Assembly (NCBI GenBank): GCA_038373885.1 | Contig: JAWZYV010001829.1 | Coordinates: 992,001-1,056,000, forward strand | Direction: 5' to 3' | From: Cheiracanthium punctorium | Lineage: Eukaryota; Arthropoda; Arachnida; Araneae; Cheiracanthiidae | DNA length: 64,000 bases | Shown: piece by piece, positions 9,733-21,235 of the stretch | Layout of the letters: every line of letters starts with the position of its first letter | How positions within the stretch are numbered: the stretch's first letter is position 1 | Translations under genes and position numbers: made by a program | Notes under the pieces: model-generated | The model's input: the letters and a program-made list of their open reading frames with translations, nothing else | What the model was told of the DNA's origin: nothing | Databases searched by the model: none

Positions 9733-12700
9733 CTTGTAACTTGTATACAATTTGCATTGAATTGACAAAAATAATTTATATTCCTTTTATAACCAATGTT
9801 GGCCCTTTGAAGCCTACACAAGATATAAAAGATTATACATATCTACTCGACTTTTAATTTATCTGACATTCCTGTCTTTCACAGCAATTCGCTTCTGCTC
9901 CGTTAGCCATTTTAGCTATCGCAGCAATCCCGTGAATCTCTTGTCTTTCATAGTAACAATCTGTGTATGAAATTCACCAAATACATCATACCTTTGATTC
10001 CACCTAATGACTGCCAGAGAGAACGTTCACCTTTAGATTCCTATATTTATAGGTGTCCAACCCTCTTTCTTCAGCAATTCTCATCTGGAAAAAAAAAAAA
10101 AGAGATTCTAAATTTATTCCATTTCGAATCTTAACCGATTATCATCCTAGCATCCATCAGCTTCGAAAGCTGTTCCTCCATGAACGACAATAGCCATTTT
10201 TATTTTTTCCCTTCTTTTTTTCTAAACTCGCTATACAAAATTATGTGTCACAAGTTAAAAGTAAGAATTTTTTTTTTTTTTTTTAGAAGAAGAATCTTAA
10301 GTGACATGTAAGCCAGCTGTAGCTTCCAAAAATATTCTACTTCTTGATGTTCAACCACTCTTTGAGAGATAAGAACCTTTATCAGATCTTAATTTTTCCT
10401 CGGCTTGTTTTGATATCAAAGTGCCTTCCTTCTAAATGCATCTCTTGGTGTTTTATCGGGCACAAGAGGGCATTTTAAGATCTTAGAATTTGTAAAGTGG
10501 CCGATGAATTTTAATTTGCCTCTTATCTTTCATATGGAGACGTTACAGAGATTTAGCATCGTCTTAATAAATAAACTAGACTTTTGTCTGCGCGTTGCTT
10601 AGATAGAGGTTTGTAGTCACCAAATAACGATGTTTTTAAAACAATACTAAAGGTACTAATGAAAACGTTTTAATTAAACATTAACAAATTTTTTTAATTT
10701 TTCGGGAACTTGAGTACATTTAAAAAAAAAAAAAAACCAACAACACTAGCTTCTATAGGAATTACTTTTGGGAAAACTTGTCGGCAATTCATTGAAATCA
10801 GGAATCCTATACTGTTACTTGAAAAATATAGTATCTTTCAGATTGGCAAGCAAATGTGCAACTATTCTAGATTTTTACGTAAGTTGTGCTGTTATAACTT
10901 GGCAACAGGAAGTAAATTTTATTGGATGGGGCACTTCTCTTAGAAAGTGGGATAACGCCGTTGTTGCATACAGATGGCGCAACAAACACTCGGTAATTGC
11001 TGGGGTATCCGTGGAAGAGAAACAGTACTTAATAAGCGTTTCTTTATAATGACGATCACACTCAAACAAAAAGTATTTAAATTTATGCGCTGATAAATTT
11101 TTACACAGCTCCAAATGCCCGCAAAACTCAAGCGCATATGAAAATATTAAGACCGTGTTGCATAAAAAACTTAGTCATGAACTTAAAGCCATTTTCTGGT
11201 GTGAATACAAATGGTAGCAGACGAAGAGCTCTTTTTCATCAAATATTTTAATAATCTCAAGTTAGAACATTTCCCTCTCCCTTTTTATGTTTGGTTCTGA
11301 CTAAGGCAACTACATAATCAAAAGTGAAAAAGATAATTAAAAATGTTAGCGGCCAGCGTGGGAAATGCTTTATTCTTTTACCGTTAGGATAGCTGAACGT
11401 TATACTAGATTACCAAGGTTTACACAATTGAAACTTGGGTACCAAAAATCCAACAAAGCAGCTACGGAGAGTGTCCCTTTTATAATATATCTCCGTGGTG
11501 TGTAAACAACGTTACGAGGGCCTATGCCGACCCGCGTGCCCCACCAATCATGACTGTGCTTCCGGGTCCGAAATATCAGACGCCAACCATTTTGTTACAG
11601 TTTAGTTTGATGACGCTGGAAGATTTACAATGTTAGTAAGAATAAGAAGCGAATAAAGAAGCAGAGTATTTTGCATATATAATAAAACTAATTATTTTAA
11701 CTGCTAGATAATACTGCGAGATATATTCTAAAAACTTACATTAAACTGTAGCATGTTGGTATCATCAGTCAGCTGTCTAGAATTTACAATTTGGGACTTA
11801 ATCGCGCTGTTAGTGCCCTAGTAGGGGGTCAAATGTTCTTTTGAGATCTTTCAACGATAATCTAAAAATTTAGGAAGTCCTGGCTTAGATTAAAAAGAAA
11901 ATAAAACTTCTATGTGTTTCATGAAATAAGAAAGGCAAAGAGACACCCCCCCCCCCCAAAAATAAAAGATTTCTTTTTTTTTTCTTCCTTTTTTCATGCA
12001 TCGCTCGAAAACGGTTGAAGTGAATAAAATAAAAATATACTGCGAGATATTCGGTTACTCAGTTTAAAATAAAAACTTAGGAATTTTTTCGAAATTTTTA
12101 TTAGCTTTCCAGGTTTGTTAGTAAAATTGTAAAAATGTTAAACAAAGTTGCTAAGTGATGTGGTTTATAGCTATTACGGCTACAAGTTTGGTGTAAAATG
12201 TGTATTGTCTTCCTATTATTTGACAATCATTTAACAGCAAGCGATTTGCATAAAAAATAAATGCAGTTGTTAATTTTATGAAACATACATTTTATTAAGC
12301 GTAAAAAATCATTAAAAATATTGCGAAAATCTTTTCTTGAGGCATTCCAATAGTACTACATTTTCCTTCGCAGGCTATTTATTTCTTTTGTTTTTTTTAC
12401 TTTTATGACTTCTACGTACACTATATTAATATTGGGTAAAATATAAATTATATTTTTTCTTTTAAATCAAAATGTCATCAAATTAGAAAATTTGGGTTTG
12501 CTGGGAGAGGGTATTTTTTTACATCACACCTTCCGCAGCTCCCCTTGCTAGACAACTAAATATGCAGACAGGTAAGGGGAACTACAGTAATTTAAATTAC
12601 GGGTTTTAATTTGAATTCTTTATAAATAAGTAAATGGTAAAACTTTAAGCACGTTTTTATGTGTAAATGTTATAATATGTAAATAGTAATGTTTCAATTA

Positions 12701-13625
12701 ATCTACTTTTTTATGGAAAAGAGAATATATAAAAACTAAAGCAACCACTAATTAAATATAGTTATTTTAAATAAATTATTGATAAGACACTCAACTTCTT
12801 TTAATGAATTGTACTTTCACATATTTAGTAGGCGTAGGTTAAATACGACCAACCCTGTTTTGATGGCGTCAATTTTCGAGTGACAATGTTACAAAACTTT
12901 TTGAAATGGATGTTCGTCGTGTTTTGAAAATAGAATGAAATAGCGTATTGGCAACCAAAAGTGGTTGGTAATATTCCGTAGATATTGGCAGTTATGGATT
13001 TACTGTTTCACATACAGTGGCGCATGAGAGGCACTTCCGGAGTTACCGCATCACATAAAGTGGTGTCTGAGAGTCACCTCTCAAGTGCAATGGGTTAAAA
13101 ATTTCTCTTGATATAGTTGTGTAAAATAAATAAATACTAATTAATGCCAGAAAATATTAAAATTATTTATAAAAAAATATAAATCTCAAAATCTGTGTTT
13201 TTTGGCGAGATATCCTAGTGGATAAACAGTGTGAGTGGAAAAAAACCATCGGTGGCATTTCGCTTTTATTAGTATTATATGGCATTTCTGTGTAGATCTG
13301 GCACATCATTAAAAATGCACAAACTTTTTACATAGAAGTTTATTAAAAACTGGCATGTTTTTACCGAGATCACACAGGAACGAGCCCATGTTGAACGATC
13401 GACGGACGTCATGATCCCCGTAGACATAAGTTTGGGAACTGCTGCATTATGGTAAATGGTATAGTCTATGACAAAATCGATAGGGTCTCCGTAGCACATT
13501 GCGTCTATTCCGCTTTCTGACCCCTAGCTTTTCCTTTAAATTTATATATTTTACTATCTTTTGTGATAAAAACTAGTAAGAAATTCTAATATACAAAATG
13601 TATTTTTATCAAATTCAATCGTGCA
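9733..13625. other. Long AT-rich intergenic stretch without recognised features
   Basis: I see no gene, transposon end pair or RNA gene. Homopolymers occur near 10090, 10268, 10720 and 11945 (C tract). ORFs of 65-93 codons near 10710-11137 occur on both strands over the same bases and carry no motif. The block 11515-11590 is slightly GC-richer but has no promoter motif I can defend. Confidence 0.4.
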
Positions 13626-13638
13626 CTATTTTCTATCG

Positions 13639-13844
13639 ACCGCCCACGCGTTGGGCTCGGGATCGAATCCCGGCTCCGGCGTGGATGCTAATTTGTCCGT
13701 CCCTTTATAGTGGGTAGTACCCCGTGGACGTTGGCGCCCACGGGGTGCTTCCAAAATGAAATGGCCTCCATACCTTCGGGCGGTTGTAGTGGACAATGCC
13801 TAATCGACAAGTGGCCCGTTGAGGAAAAAAAAAAAAAAAAAAAA
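13639..13844 (+). mobile_element. tRNA-related SINE with poly(A) tail and 13-bp TSD
   Basis: Near the 5' end, GATCGAATCC at 13661-13670 matches a RNA polymerase III box B (consensus GGTTCGAATCC), and the bases around it can form a T-arm-like stem (CGGG / CCCG). Upstream box A is not present, so the tRNA-like head is incomplete. A unique body with CCCGTGGACG...CCCACGGGG follows, then a 20-A tail at 13825-13844. Imperfect 13-bp direct repeats flank it (CTATTTTCTATCG at 13626-13638 and CTCTTTTCCATCG at 13845-13857, 11 of 13 identical), the expected mark of LINE-mediated retrotransposition. Confidence 0.85.
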
Positions 13845-13857
13845 CTCTTTTCCATCG

Positions 13858-15122
13858 TGGAAGCTGCTCACATCCCAACAATGACAAGAAAAATTATTCC
13901 CGAGAATCTTACTTCTTCATATCCCCAGATATTTACAGTATCAAGGCAATGATATACTGATAAGTCCTTCGATTCATATCTGTATTGCCAAAGCCAGATT
14001 TCGAATCTTCTGAAAGTTAAGCACAAGTTTTTGGCTTGATTTCAAGGTTAATTGGCATAACAAATATAACTTCAAGTGTTTATTGAAAGTGAATCTATAT
14101 TTCCGGGCCTTGTTTTGTTTTTTTATTTCGTCATTTTTGATAACACACAGACAACGAGTTTGTTTTTTGAAGATACCGAACTCAAATAATCTTTAAAAAA
14201 TAAAATAAAATAATAAAACAACTGAACTGTGAAAGTGATGTATTATGTATTGGTAAAAATATGTTATTATCATACTTTTGATCTATTTAAAGGCTTATAA
14301 GAATGTACACGTACCGTAGTTACTGTAAATATTTGGAATCAGACCTTGAGAGTTTAAAATCTGTCCTTTTTTAACTTTACTCACATAGTATGTAGTGTTG
14401 CTGTTGCCATACTTAGAATAAACATCACCATCCCAAGAATAATTACTGAGCTTGTTTTCATAAAATTAAACTTTATAAATTTATAAAATTTTAAATGGAT
14501 ACTACCGCGGCATAGTACAAATAAAAATAAAGTATTTTTTCTATGTTATAAAATATTCTATGGTATAAAAATGTATTGTTATCTATTTCTTTTATGTTGT
14601 GTCATTATACATATTTAAAAATTACCATTTATTGTTTATCTTAAATAAAAAAAAGTTGGCACATTTTAATTATTTACCAGAAATTTTAAAAGGACACTTC
14701 TTACGGTAGATTATACGTCAGCTGTCGATGATGATCTGCATTCGGCTGTATAGCGGTCAATTATACGTCAACATGTAAAGAATACTCGTTAAGTAAAACA
14801 ATAATAAAAAATCTGAAATTTGGTGAGGTGACAGCTAGCTTATCAGTTTTATGAAAAAAAATAGTCCGTTGAGTTTTTCGTGGTGGAAAAGTCCTCAGCT
14901 GGCAATTGAAAGTTACAGCGTCTTGCTACACGCACAGACACCTGATGTATTTCACTTGCATCAGCTGATCACTTTTACACAGCGAAAAATTCAGCGGACA
15001 ACGTCTTTCAAGTAACTCGTGTTCAACAGCTGAGCAAAAAATAAATTACACATGAGGTACGAAATTTTCGTTTTTACGAAATAAATGCAAATTTAAGCAA
15101 AATTTTCTCCGATGTTTACATA
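13858..15122. other. Intergenic, nothing recognised
   Basis: AT-rich sequence without motifs, repeats shared elsewhere in the window, or credible ORFs. Confidence 0.4.
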
Positions 15123-16072
15123 TAGGGGAAGGTGGTTCAAAATGATGCCCTTAAGGTGAAAACTTGCACAAACTAACGTAAATGTTAAATAAAACCTTGA
15201 CCCTTTGCCACAATATTTACACCATAATTTGCATCATAGACATATTTTGATAATATTTTAAAACCAAATTAAGTAACGAAAGAAAGAAAAAAAAAAATTT
15301 TTGAAGAGTCCAAAGGATCATTGTACTCTCACCACGGGCAAAATGATCCTTCATTTGAAAATAATTGTAACTTGTTTTTTATCGACAGAATAAAAGATGT
15401 AAAAGTAATTATGGCTACACATAATGAAATAAAATCAGTTTTACAATCACATTGTATGCATAATTTTTTTTAGGAAAATTTTAAAACAAACAAGTGTTAC
15501 AAACAGTAAATGGAATAGTTCGAAATTATAATTCAGAAACTGGGGCCTACAATAAATGCAGAAATGAATTAAATAATTTAATGGGGAGTCATGCTTTATG
15601 AGAACGTCTGAAGGGCTGCTATGAGGACTAGGGCCCGGTACTGGAGTTTCTTCAGTCCATGGATCATTTTACCCGGCAGTATGACGCCCCACTTTAGTTC
15701 ATAATACTGGAACAAGCCGAGAAACATAAACTAAATAGTTCATAATACTGGAACAAGCCGAGAAACATAAACTAAATAAGTTCAATTCACATCTAAAAAC
15801 ATACTCTGTTTAGTCAATTAAGTTTTATTTCCTTAAAGATTGTATTTCTAAATAAATAAGAAAGTTGGTGCTTACCTCATAAGAGATATGATAAAACCCA
15901 GTTTTTGAAGAACTATACTCAGATACGTTATACACCAATCGCTTATGGCCATTGATTGATCTTGACTTGGCACAACTAGTTTATGTGTTATCCGATAGGT
16001 AGCGCGACCTGTATCTAAGAAAACATATGTGGATCATTTTGCCCACTAGGATCACACTAAGACCGTCCCCTA
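15123..16072. mobile_element. ~950-bp DNA transposon remnant with TATAGGGGA.GGT ends
   Basis: The left end TATAGGGGAAGGTGG and the right end (reverse complement TATAGGGGACGGTC) are inverted over 13 bp with one mismatch. The word GGGCAAAATGATCC or its complement recurs near both ends and inside (near 15345, 15663 and 16035), the pattern of multiple subterminal binding motifs. It contains a 41-bp tandem duplication at 15696-15777. There is no transposase ORF. A TA-type target site is likely, but it cannot be separated from the palindromic TATA at the ends. Confidence 0.6.
15696..15777. repeat. 41-bp unit duplicated in tandem
   Basis: The block beginning AGTTCATAATACTGGAACAA is repeated immediately and without mismatches at a 41-bp period. 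The perfect identity suggests a recent slippage or duplication event inside the older element. Confidence 0.95.
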
Positions 16073-16307
16073 TATTTTTCTCATTGTATACGCTCTCAAT
16101 ATATACTTGAGAGTGAAAAAAAAAAAAAAGGTTTAGGTATCTTCAGCCGATTCATAGACGCACTGTGAGACGCACTATGTAATATTAAAAATTGATAGAT
16201 ATCAGAAAACAAGAAAGCTGAAGCTTTGTAAAGTACTTCTTTATAGTACTGAAGAGTTGTCGCTGACTGCGTGAAAATGTATTGTGCGTGAATCTCGGCG
16301 TTGTGTG

Positions 16308-16503
16308 TACAATCGTTTTCATCGCCAGCCACTGTTCACCACAGAAACTCACTGACAATTCTATAACTGGTAGTGCCCAATCTAGCAGTGAAATACATCA
16401 GGCGGTTGTGTGTGTAGCAATACGCTGTAACTTTCAATCGCCAGCTAACCACTTTTCCACCACAGAAAACTCAACTGACAATTTTTTTCCTATAACTGGT
16501 TGA
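16308..16503. repeat. Imperfect direct repeat (two ~65-75 bp copies)
   Basis: The first copy (about 16308-16372) and the second (about 16428-16503) share ATCGCCAGC..., CCACTGTTC/CCACTTTTC, ACCACAGAAA.CTCA.CTGACAAT and CTATAACTGGT in order. It is non-coding and the origin is unknown. Confidence 0.75.
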
Positions 16504-16929
16504 GTTAAGTGTCACTTCACCAAATTTAAGCTTTTTTTTATTATTTTACTTAACAGATGTTCTTTGCATATTGTCGTATAATCCACCGCTATAAAGCCAG
16601 TTGGCTACTTTTTTTTTTCATTTGTATACAAAATGATAAACACATGTACAAAGTATCAACTTTTTTATTATAATTATTTCTTTTAATTATTTTACATGTT
16701 TGGGTAGCCGGCGCGGTTGCACCCACCTCAAACGCACCAGCTAGCGTACACTTCTATTAAATGCATAACTAAATGAACTACAGGACGAGATTTCAGATCT
16801 TTTGTTATTGGTCATCAAAAATGCCAGCTGGCTTCCGGAATAATAGTGAAAGAAAGTTAGTTTGTTGATTAATCTTCTAGAAATATAGTACAAGTTGGCA
16901 GCTATGCATCTGGTGTAGACGAGCAAATC

Positions 16930-17356
16930 AACACCTACATATAGAAAGCCTACCAACTCAAGCTTGACGCAAACTTGACGGCAAAACTAGGCCTATGGAG
17001 ATGACGTCATCACAGTTTTATTTTCACAAAGTAAAACTATTTGAAATTTCTGTCGAATATTATAAATATTAGAGAATAATCTTAGATTAAACATTGAAAT
17101 ACCTTTCTCATACAAAAGTATTCATTCTGATCTATTTTCTTATCATATTATCTAATTAGTTCTGGTTGAGAACTGCCATTTGTCATAAAATTATGTTTTA
17201 TATCCCAAATTATTAAAATATTGCTAATAATGAGTAACTTTACCAGAAATTTTTAATAGTTTTATTTTGAGAAAATAAAATTTTAGTTGCAGGCTTGGGG
17301 ATGACGTAAAAGCCTACTAAAATATGTGTTCCTGGACTTTCCTTAGATAGGAAATG
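16930..17356 (+). mobile_element. Family A MITE copy A3
   Basis: It starts AACACCTACATATAGAAAGC and carries TGACGTCA at 17002-17009, followed by ACAGTTTTATTTTCACAAAG. The right end is present but strongly diverged (CTTTCCTTAGATAGGA in place of CTTTCTATATCTAGGA). It ends about 40 bp before the next family A copy, so two copies lie side by side. Confidence 0.75.
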
Positions 17357-17453
17357 AGCTAATCGGTAATCCGTGACAATTTTGTGGGTTATAGCAACAC
17401 CACTTAGCTATAGAAAGCCTAACAACTGCTACGTCACCATGCTTTCACGTCAT

Positions 17454-18390
17454 TAGAGATGGCCAATGATTCGATGAGTCGAATCAGTGATTCGAATCTT
17501 GGTACTGAGTGACTCAGTCTTTACACTCACTCTCTACTGATTCGAATCTCAAGCCCTCAACTGTGGGGAAATACATTCCAAGTTCGAAGGGAGGAAAACT
17601 TATTTTCCCTTTGCCGTTCCCAGAGATTTTCCCTTACTCTTTCAACTCTTTTCGACTCTTTACGACTCTGAGTCGATAGATGATTTGAAACAGCAAATGA
17701 GTGAGTGTGGGTGTGTTGGTCACTGAGTTGGTGCAGCAACGAATCTTTACTGATTCAGTGTTTCGCTCTGTTTCGGTGATTGTATACGATCGTTGAGATT
17801 CGTTAGTTTTTCGAATCTTCTATCGACTCAGAGTCGAAAGGAGTCGAAAAGAGTTGAAAAGATGTTTCATTTAATTGGAGTTTTTTTTTCGAATCTTCTA
17901 TCAACTCAGAGTCGAAGGGAGTCGAAAAGAGTTGAAAGGATGTTTCATTTAATTGAAGTTTTTTTTTTTTCGAATCTTTGGTGTTTCATTTCTTGGTTGG
18001 TGGTCGGATTTAAAGTTTCATCTGTCTGTGGGTGTGGAGTGGGTCGAAAATCGTTTGCTTTTGGCGGGGGGCATAGGCGTTACTTCCTAAGGGCAAGAGG
18101 GGTCAATCCCCCCCCCCCGAAAAAAAAATTAAGAAAATTCAAGTATCAAAGCTATTTATAATAATGATATTTTCTACAATCCGAAACATTTTGTCACCCA
18201 ATCCAAATATCACATGCCAATTTACGCCAATGCTCGTGGAAGAGCGGGGGGTGTCTCAAAGTTGTTTAAACCTTTTTCCCTCGGGAGGACTCCCTCCTTC
18301 CAACTTGTCTGGCTGGTTTAATATTTGTTTAAAATTTAATGAAACATCCCTTTTCTACTTTTAACTTCAATATATGTCCCCCTGCCCCTA

Positions 18391-18422
<32 letters not shown>

Positions 18423-19665
18423 CGGAACGTTAAGTTTACATGGTGGCGGGTTTTCATGTGAAGGGAAATAGAATGAAATAAAGATAGGATTGTGCTTGTC
18501 ACTTTTAATGAAGGATACAGGGGCGGTATTAAGCGCTCTCATAAAAGGACTTTGTAGTAAGCAAAATAACATTTCGCTTTATTGCTGCAGATTTCGTTTA
18601 AGATATTTTTTTTTACCTTGTTTGTCGTTTAAGGGAAATGATTTTATTTTCTTTCGTAATTCAGAGAAATACGAAATAGGGTCTAAAGCAGTGGCGTAGT
18701 TAGTGTTATTGACAGTGGCGTAGCCAGGATTTTATTTCGGGGTGGGCTGGGTATCAAATTTAAAGATAAAGGTCAATTGTAGGCTAAGTAAAGGGTCCCA
18801 TTTTTTTGCTGGGGGGGGGCAGCAGCCCCTCAGTAGGACTGGGCCAAAAATCGATAAATATCGACATATCGGTTTTATTTCAACATCAAATATCCGATAT
18901 TTCCATTTTCATTTCAGTGAAATCTCGAATTCGATAAAGGTCAAAAATACAGGCCGGCCAGGGGCGTAGCCAGAAATTTTTCATGGGGGGGGGGTTATGA
19001 CTACTGCAACTCATATATATGTATACGTGTGTGTGATAATGTAGTGAAGAATATACATTTTGTATGGCAAAAAATTCCTCATGGGGTGGGGTTATGACCC
19101 CCCTAACCCCCCCCCTTGGCTACGCCTCTGAGGCCGGCGATAAGAAAATCCTGAGATCAATACCAGCTTGTGATGCTTTTGCTACTGCTTTCTCTCCGTT
19201 GATGACGATGCCGGATCGCGGAAAAAACAGCTCCATGGTTTATTAGTCTAATTACCATAATTAATTAACGTATATCTCGGAAACTATCCACCGGAGCGCG
19301 TCTTTATTGATTCTCGACCCCCCTAGACTTAACACCCCACCGATTCTTAAAATTTTAATCTAACCTTTTAATCTGACAGGCCCAGTGGGTCATACGAAGC
19401 TCCCCTGTATTTTCATTTCGGGCAGTTTAAACACTAGTTTTACTCGAGCAAGGAGAGAGTGATGCTAACTGCCCGAGAACTCAGCGGAGAAGAAACCCGA
19501 TGAATGGGTGAAGGGTGTTTAAATAGTACGGCTTTCGGCGCAGAGAGAGGGAAAATTTCTTTAGTTGTTTAATTGATTCAAGATTCGAATCACTGATTCG
19601 AATCATCGGAGTAGTGAGTGAGTTGAGATTCGAATCAGTAAAATGAGTCGAACTGCCTATTTCTA
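17454..19665 (+). mobile_element. Long hAT-like non-autonomous element, copy 1
   Basis: This element is 2212 bp. It starts TAGAGATGGCCAATGATTCG and ends ...AACTGCCTATTTCTA. The 8-bp TSD CACGTCAT (17446-17453 and 19666-19673) lies inside family A copy A4 and is exact. Both ends carry clusters of GATTCGAATC-type words in inverted orientation. Next comes a block rich in GACTCTGAGTCGAT words and a ~75-bp unit present twice (about 17806-17960). No transposase is present; the 122-codon ORF at 17793-18161 runs through these repeats and reads as repeats. An A tract lies at 18395-18420. Copies 2-4 in this window are close relatives, and the autonomous partner is not here. Confidence 0.95.
18959..19130. 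mobile_element. 172-bp hAT MITE nested inside copy 1
   Basis: The termini CAGGGGCGTAGCCAG and ...TTGGCTACGCCTCTG are inverted. The 8-bp TSD AGGCCGGC is exact on both sides (18951-18958 and 19131-19138). The interior has G and C tracts near each end and an AT-rich centre. The same insertion at the same site occurs in copies 2, 3 and 4, so it predates their spread. Confidence 0.93.
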
Positions 19666-20079
19666 CACGTCATTAGCAAGCTTTTCAAAAAGCAAATCTA
19701 TTTAAAATTTGTGGTGAGTTTAGTCATGTACAACAGCATTTTAATGATTTCTGATAAAAAAATTTAATTTTGTGACAAACGGCAAGTTTTTAATTTTAAC
19801 TAATTATGTAATATAATAAGGAACTAGATCATAATGAATTGTTGTGCATCACAAAGGTATTTTAATTTTTATCTTTAACTTTAGATATTTTCTAATATTT
19901 GTAGCACTCACCAGAAAATTCAAAGAGTTTCACTTTATGAAAGTAAAACAGTTACCAGCTAGACCTTCGCTAGACCTAAACTACCAGCTAGTTACCAGCT
20001 AGACCTAAACTAGACCTTCAAGTGATGACAAAGGTTTCAGTTGTTAGGCTTTCTGTGTGTAGGAGGTGTTGGTTATAGC

Positions 20080-20816
20080 TGTGTACATATATCTGAATTT
20101 CAATCCATGGCATGTTCTTTACTCAGCTTTCGTCATTTTACGAAATCGAGTTTAAAAAAATAATGATAATTATTAATACAGCCCAGTTGCAATGAGGTAC
20201 TAGCTACATTTTTCGCAACACTGGCCCAATTTTAATCACCTAAATTGCTCCTTCTAATAAAATTAAACAAATAAAAAAAACAGTGGAATTTGGTCTTTTT
20301 CTATTCTTAACATGTTCGAATAATCCACTATCCGGGTGCGACTAAAAATATCAGGCGGATACACAGATCTTTATGCGAACTACATCGTCAGAGCATGTGC
20401 AATAACTCCCATAGACCGATTTTATTAAGCTTTCTTACATTCCCAACAGCTATCTCATGTAATAAAATATTACACATATTACTAGAAATAGCCGAAAGCT
20501 CCGCTATCGTTCGTGACAGTGCGAGATTTACAAGAAATAATGCATCAGCGTTTTTAGCTGAAGTTTTTCACTTTATGATCCTGCTGCGAACGCTCAAAGG
20601 CTAAGTTTTATTTATTTCGCTTAGAGCTATCGCAATGTTTCGCGTTTTCTATTATGAACAATTGCGTTACGAAGGTGGAGTCTAACGACGCAGGTTGCAA
20701 TAATTTAACTCCTGCCCCTTTCCAACATAGTTTATAATTTCAAAATACTCAAAAAAGTAATGTCGTTTTATTATTTAATTAATGAACTGTAAGTGACAAG
20801 CTTTAGCAATTGCGGG
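20080..20816. other. Intergenic, nothing recognised
   Basis: No repeat shared with the rest of the window. A 69-codon ORF at 20395-20604 has no recognisable domain. Confidence 0.4.
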
Positions 20817-21053
20817 GTCTACGGGAAGAACGATGAGAGTCCAGTACATCTGATTTTCCAAAAAATCGAAAGGCGCACGGGACTTTCCACGTTCCTGCCC
20901 AGTAAACTGAATCTTTGGGCTATTTTTTCAGTGTATTCTCATCGTTCTTTCCCCTTATGGGTAAGGATATTAATAGCGCCACTAATGAACAACAGAATGC
21001 AGTAGAAACCTCAACATTGACGAAAAGTGGACTCTCATCTTCTTCCCGTGGAC
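20817..21053. mobile_element. ~240-bp inverted-repeat element (MITE-like)
   Basis: The arms 20817-20843 and 21028-21053 are inverted: GTCTACGGGAAGAACGATGA against the complement of ...TCATCTTCTTCCCGTGGAC, about 24 of 26 positions. A third, inner copy of the word (reverse orientation, TTCTCATCGTTCTTTCCCC) lies near 20937-20955. No TSD can be called. Confidence 0.65.
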
Positions 21054-21079
21054 GCTTAAATTTGTAAAGCTAACACATA

Positions 21080-21233
21080 GCTGCCAACCTTCCCGATTTC
21101 TTCGGGAGATTTTTCACCACTAATTTTTACCTAGCAATTTATAATTACAATATTGCCAAAATTTTAACCAAAAATAAAACTGTATAAAAATTGTGGTGGA
21201 AAATCTCCTGAAGAAATCTGGAAGGTTGGTAGC
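21080..21233. mobile_element. Family C MITE, 154 bp, TA-flanked fold-back
   Basis: Inverted arms of 41 bp (21080-21120 and 21193-21233) match at 37 positions and begin GCTGCCAACCTTCCCGATTT. TA dinucleotides flank it (21078-21079 and 21234-21235), as expected for Tc1/mariner-type target sites. It could form a long hairpin if transcribed. Related copies lie at 36266-36500, 39411-41600 and 46953-47125, with degraded ones near 23880-24054, 24095-24232 and 35400-35485. Confidence 0.85.
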
Positions 21234-21235
21234 TA

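Larger units (their letters stand above)
17396..20071 (+). mobile_element. Family A MITE copy A4, split by a long hAT element
   Basis: The left part is 17396-17453 and the right part 19674-20071, interrupted by the hAT-like element at 17454-19665. The ends AACACCACTTAGCTATAGAA and ...TGTGTGTAGGAGGTGTTG are inverted, and the outer 8-bp TSD GTTATAGC is exact (17388-17395 and 20072-20079). In the right arm (about 19945-20025) the words CAGCTAGACC and CTAGACCTAAAC are repeated several times, a local tandem expansion. Confidence 0.9.

Noticed and set aside
10710..11137. Overlapping ORFs on both strands near 11 kb
   Set aside because: Four ORFs cover the same bases in different frames on both strands, with none showing a motif; consistent with chance.
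13639..13700. Genuine tRNA gene
   Set aside because: Only a box B / T-arm-like segment is present. There is no acceptor stem, D arm or anticodon arm, and a poly(A) tail with TSDs shows it is a SINE.
17793..18161. 122-codon ORF as a host gene
   Set aside because: It lies wholly inside hAT copy 1, translates the tandem GACTCAGAGTCGA-type units, and is not preserved in the other three copies.
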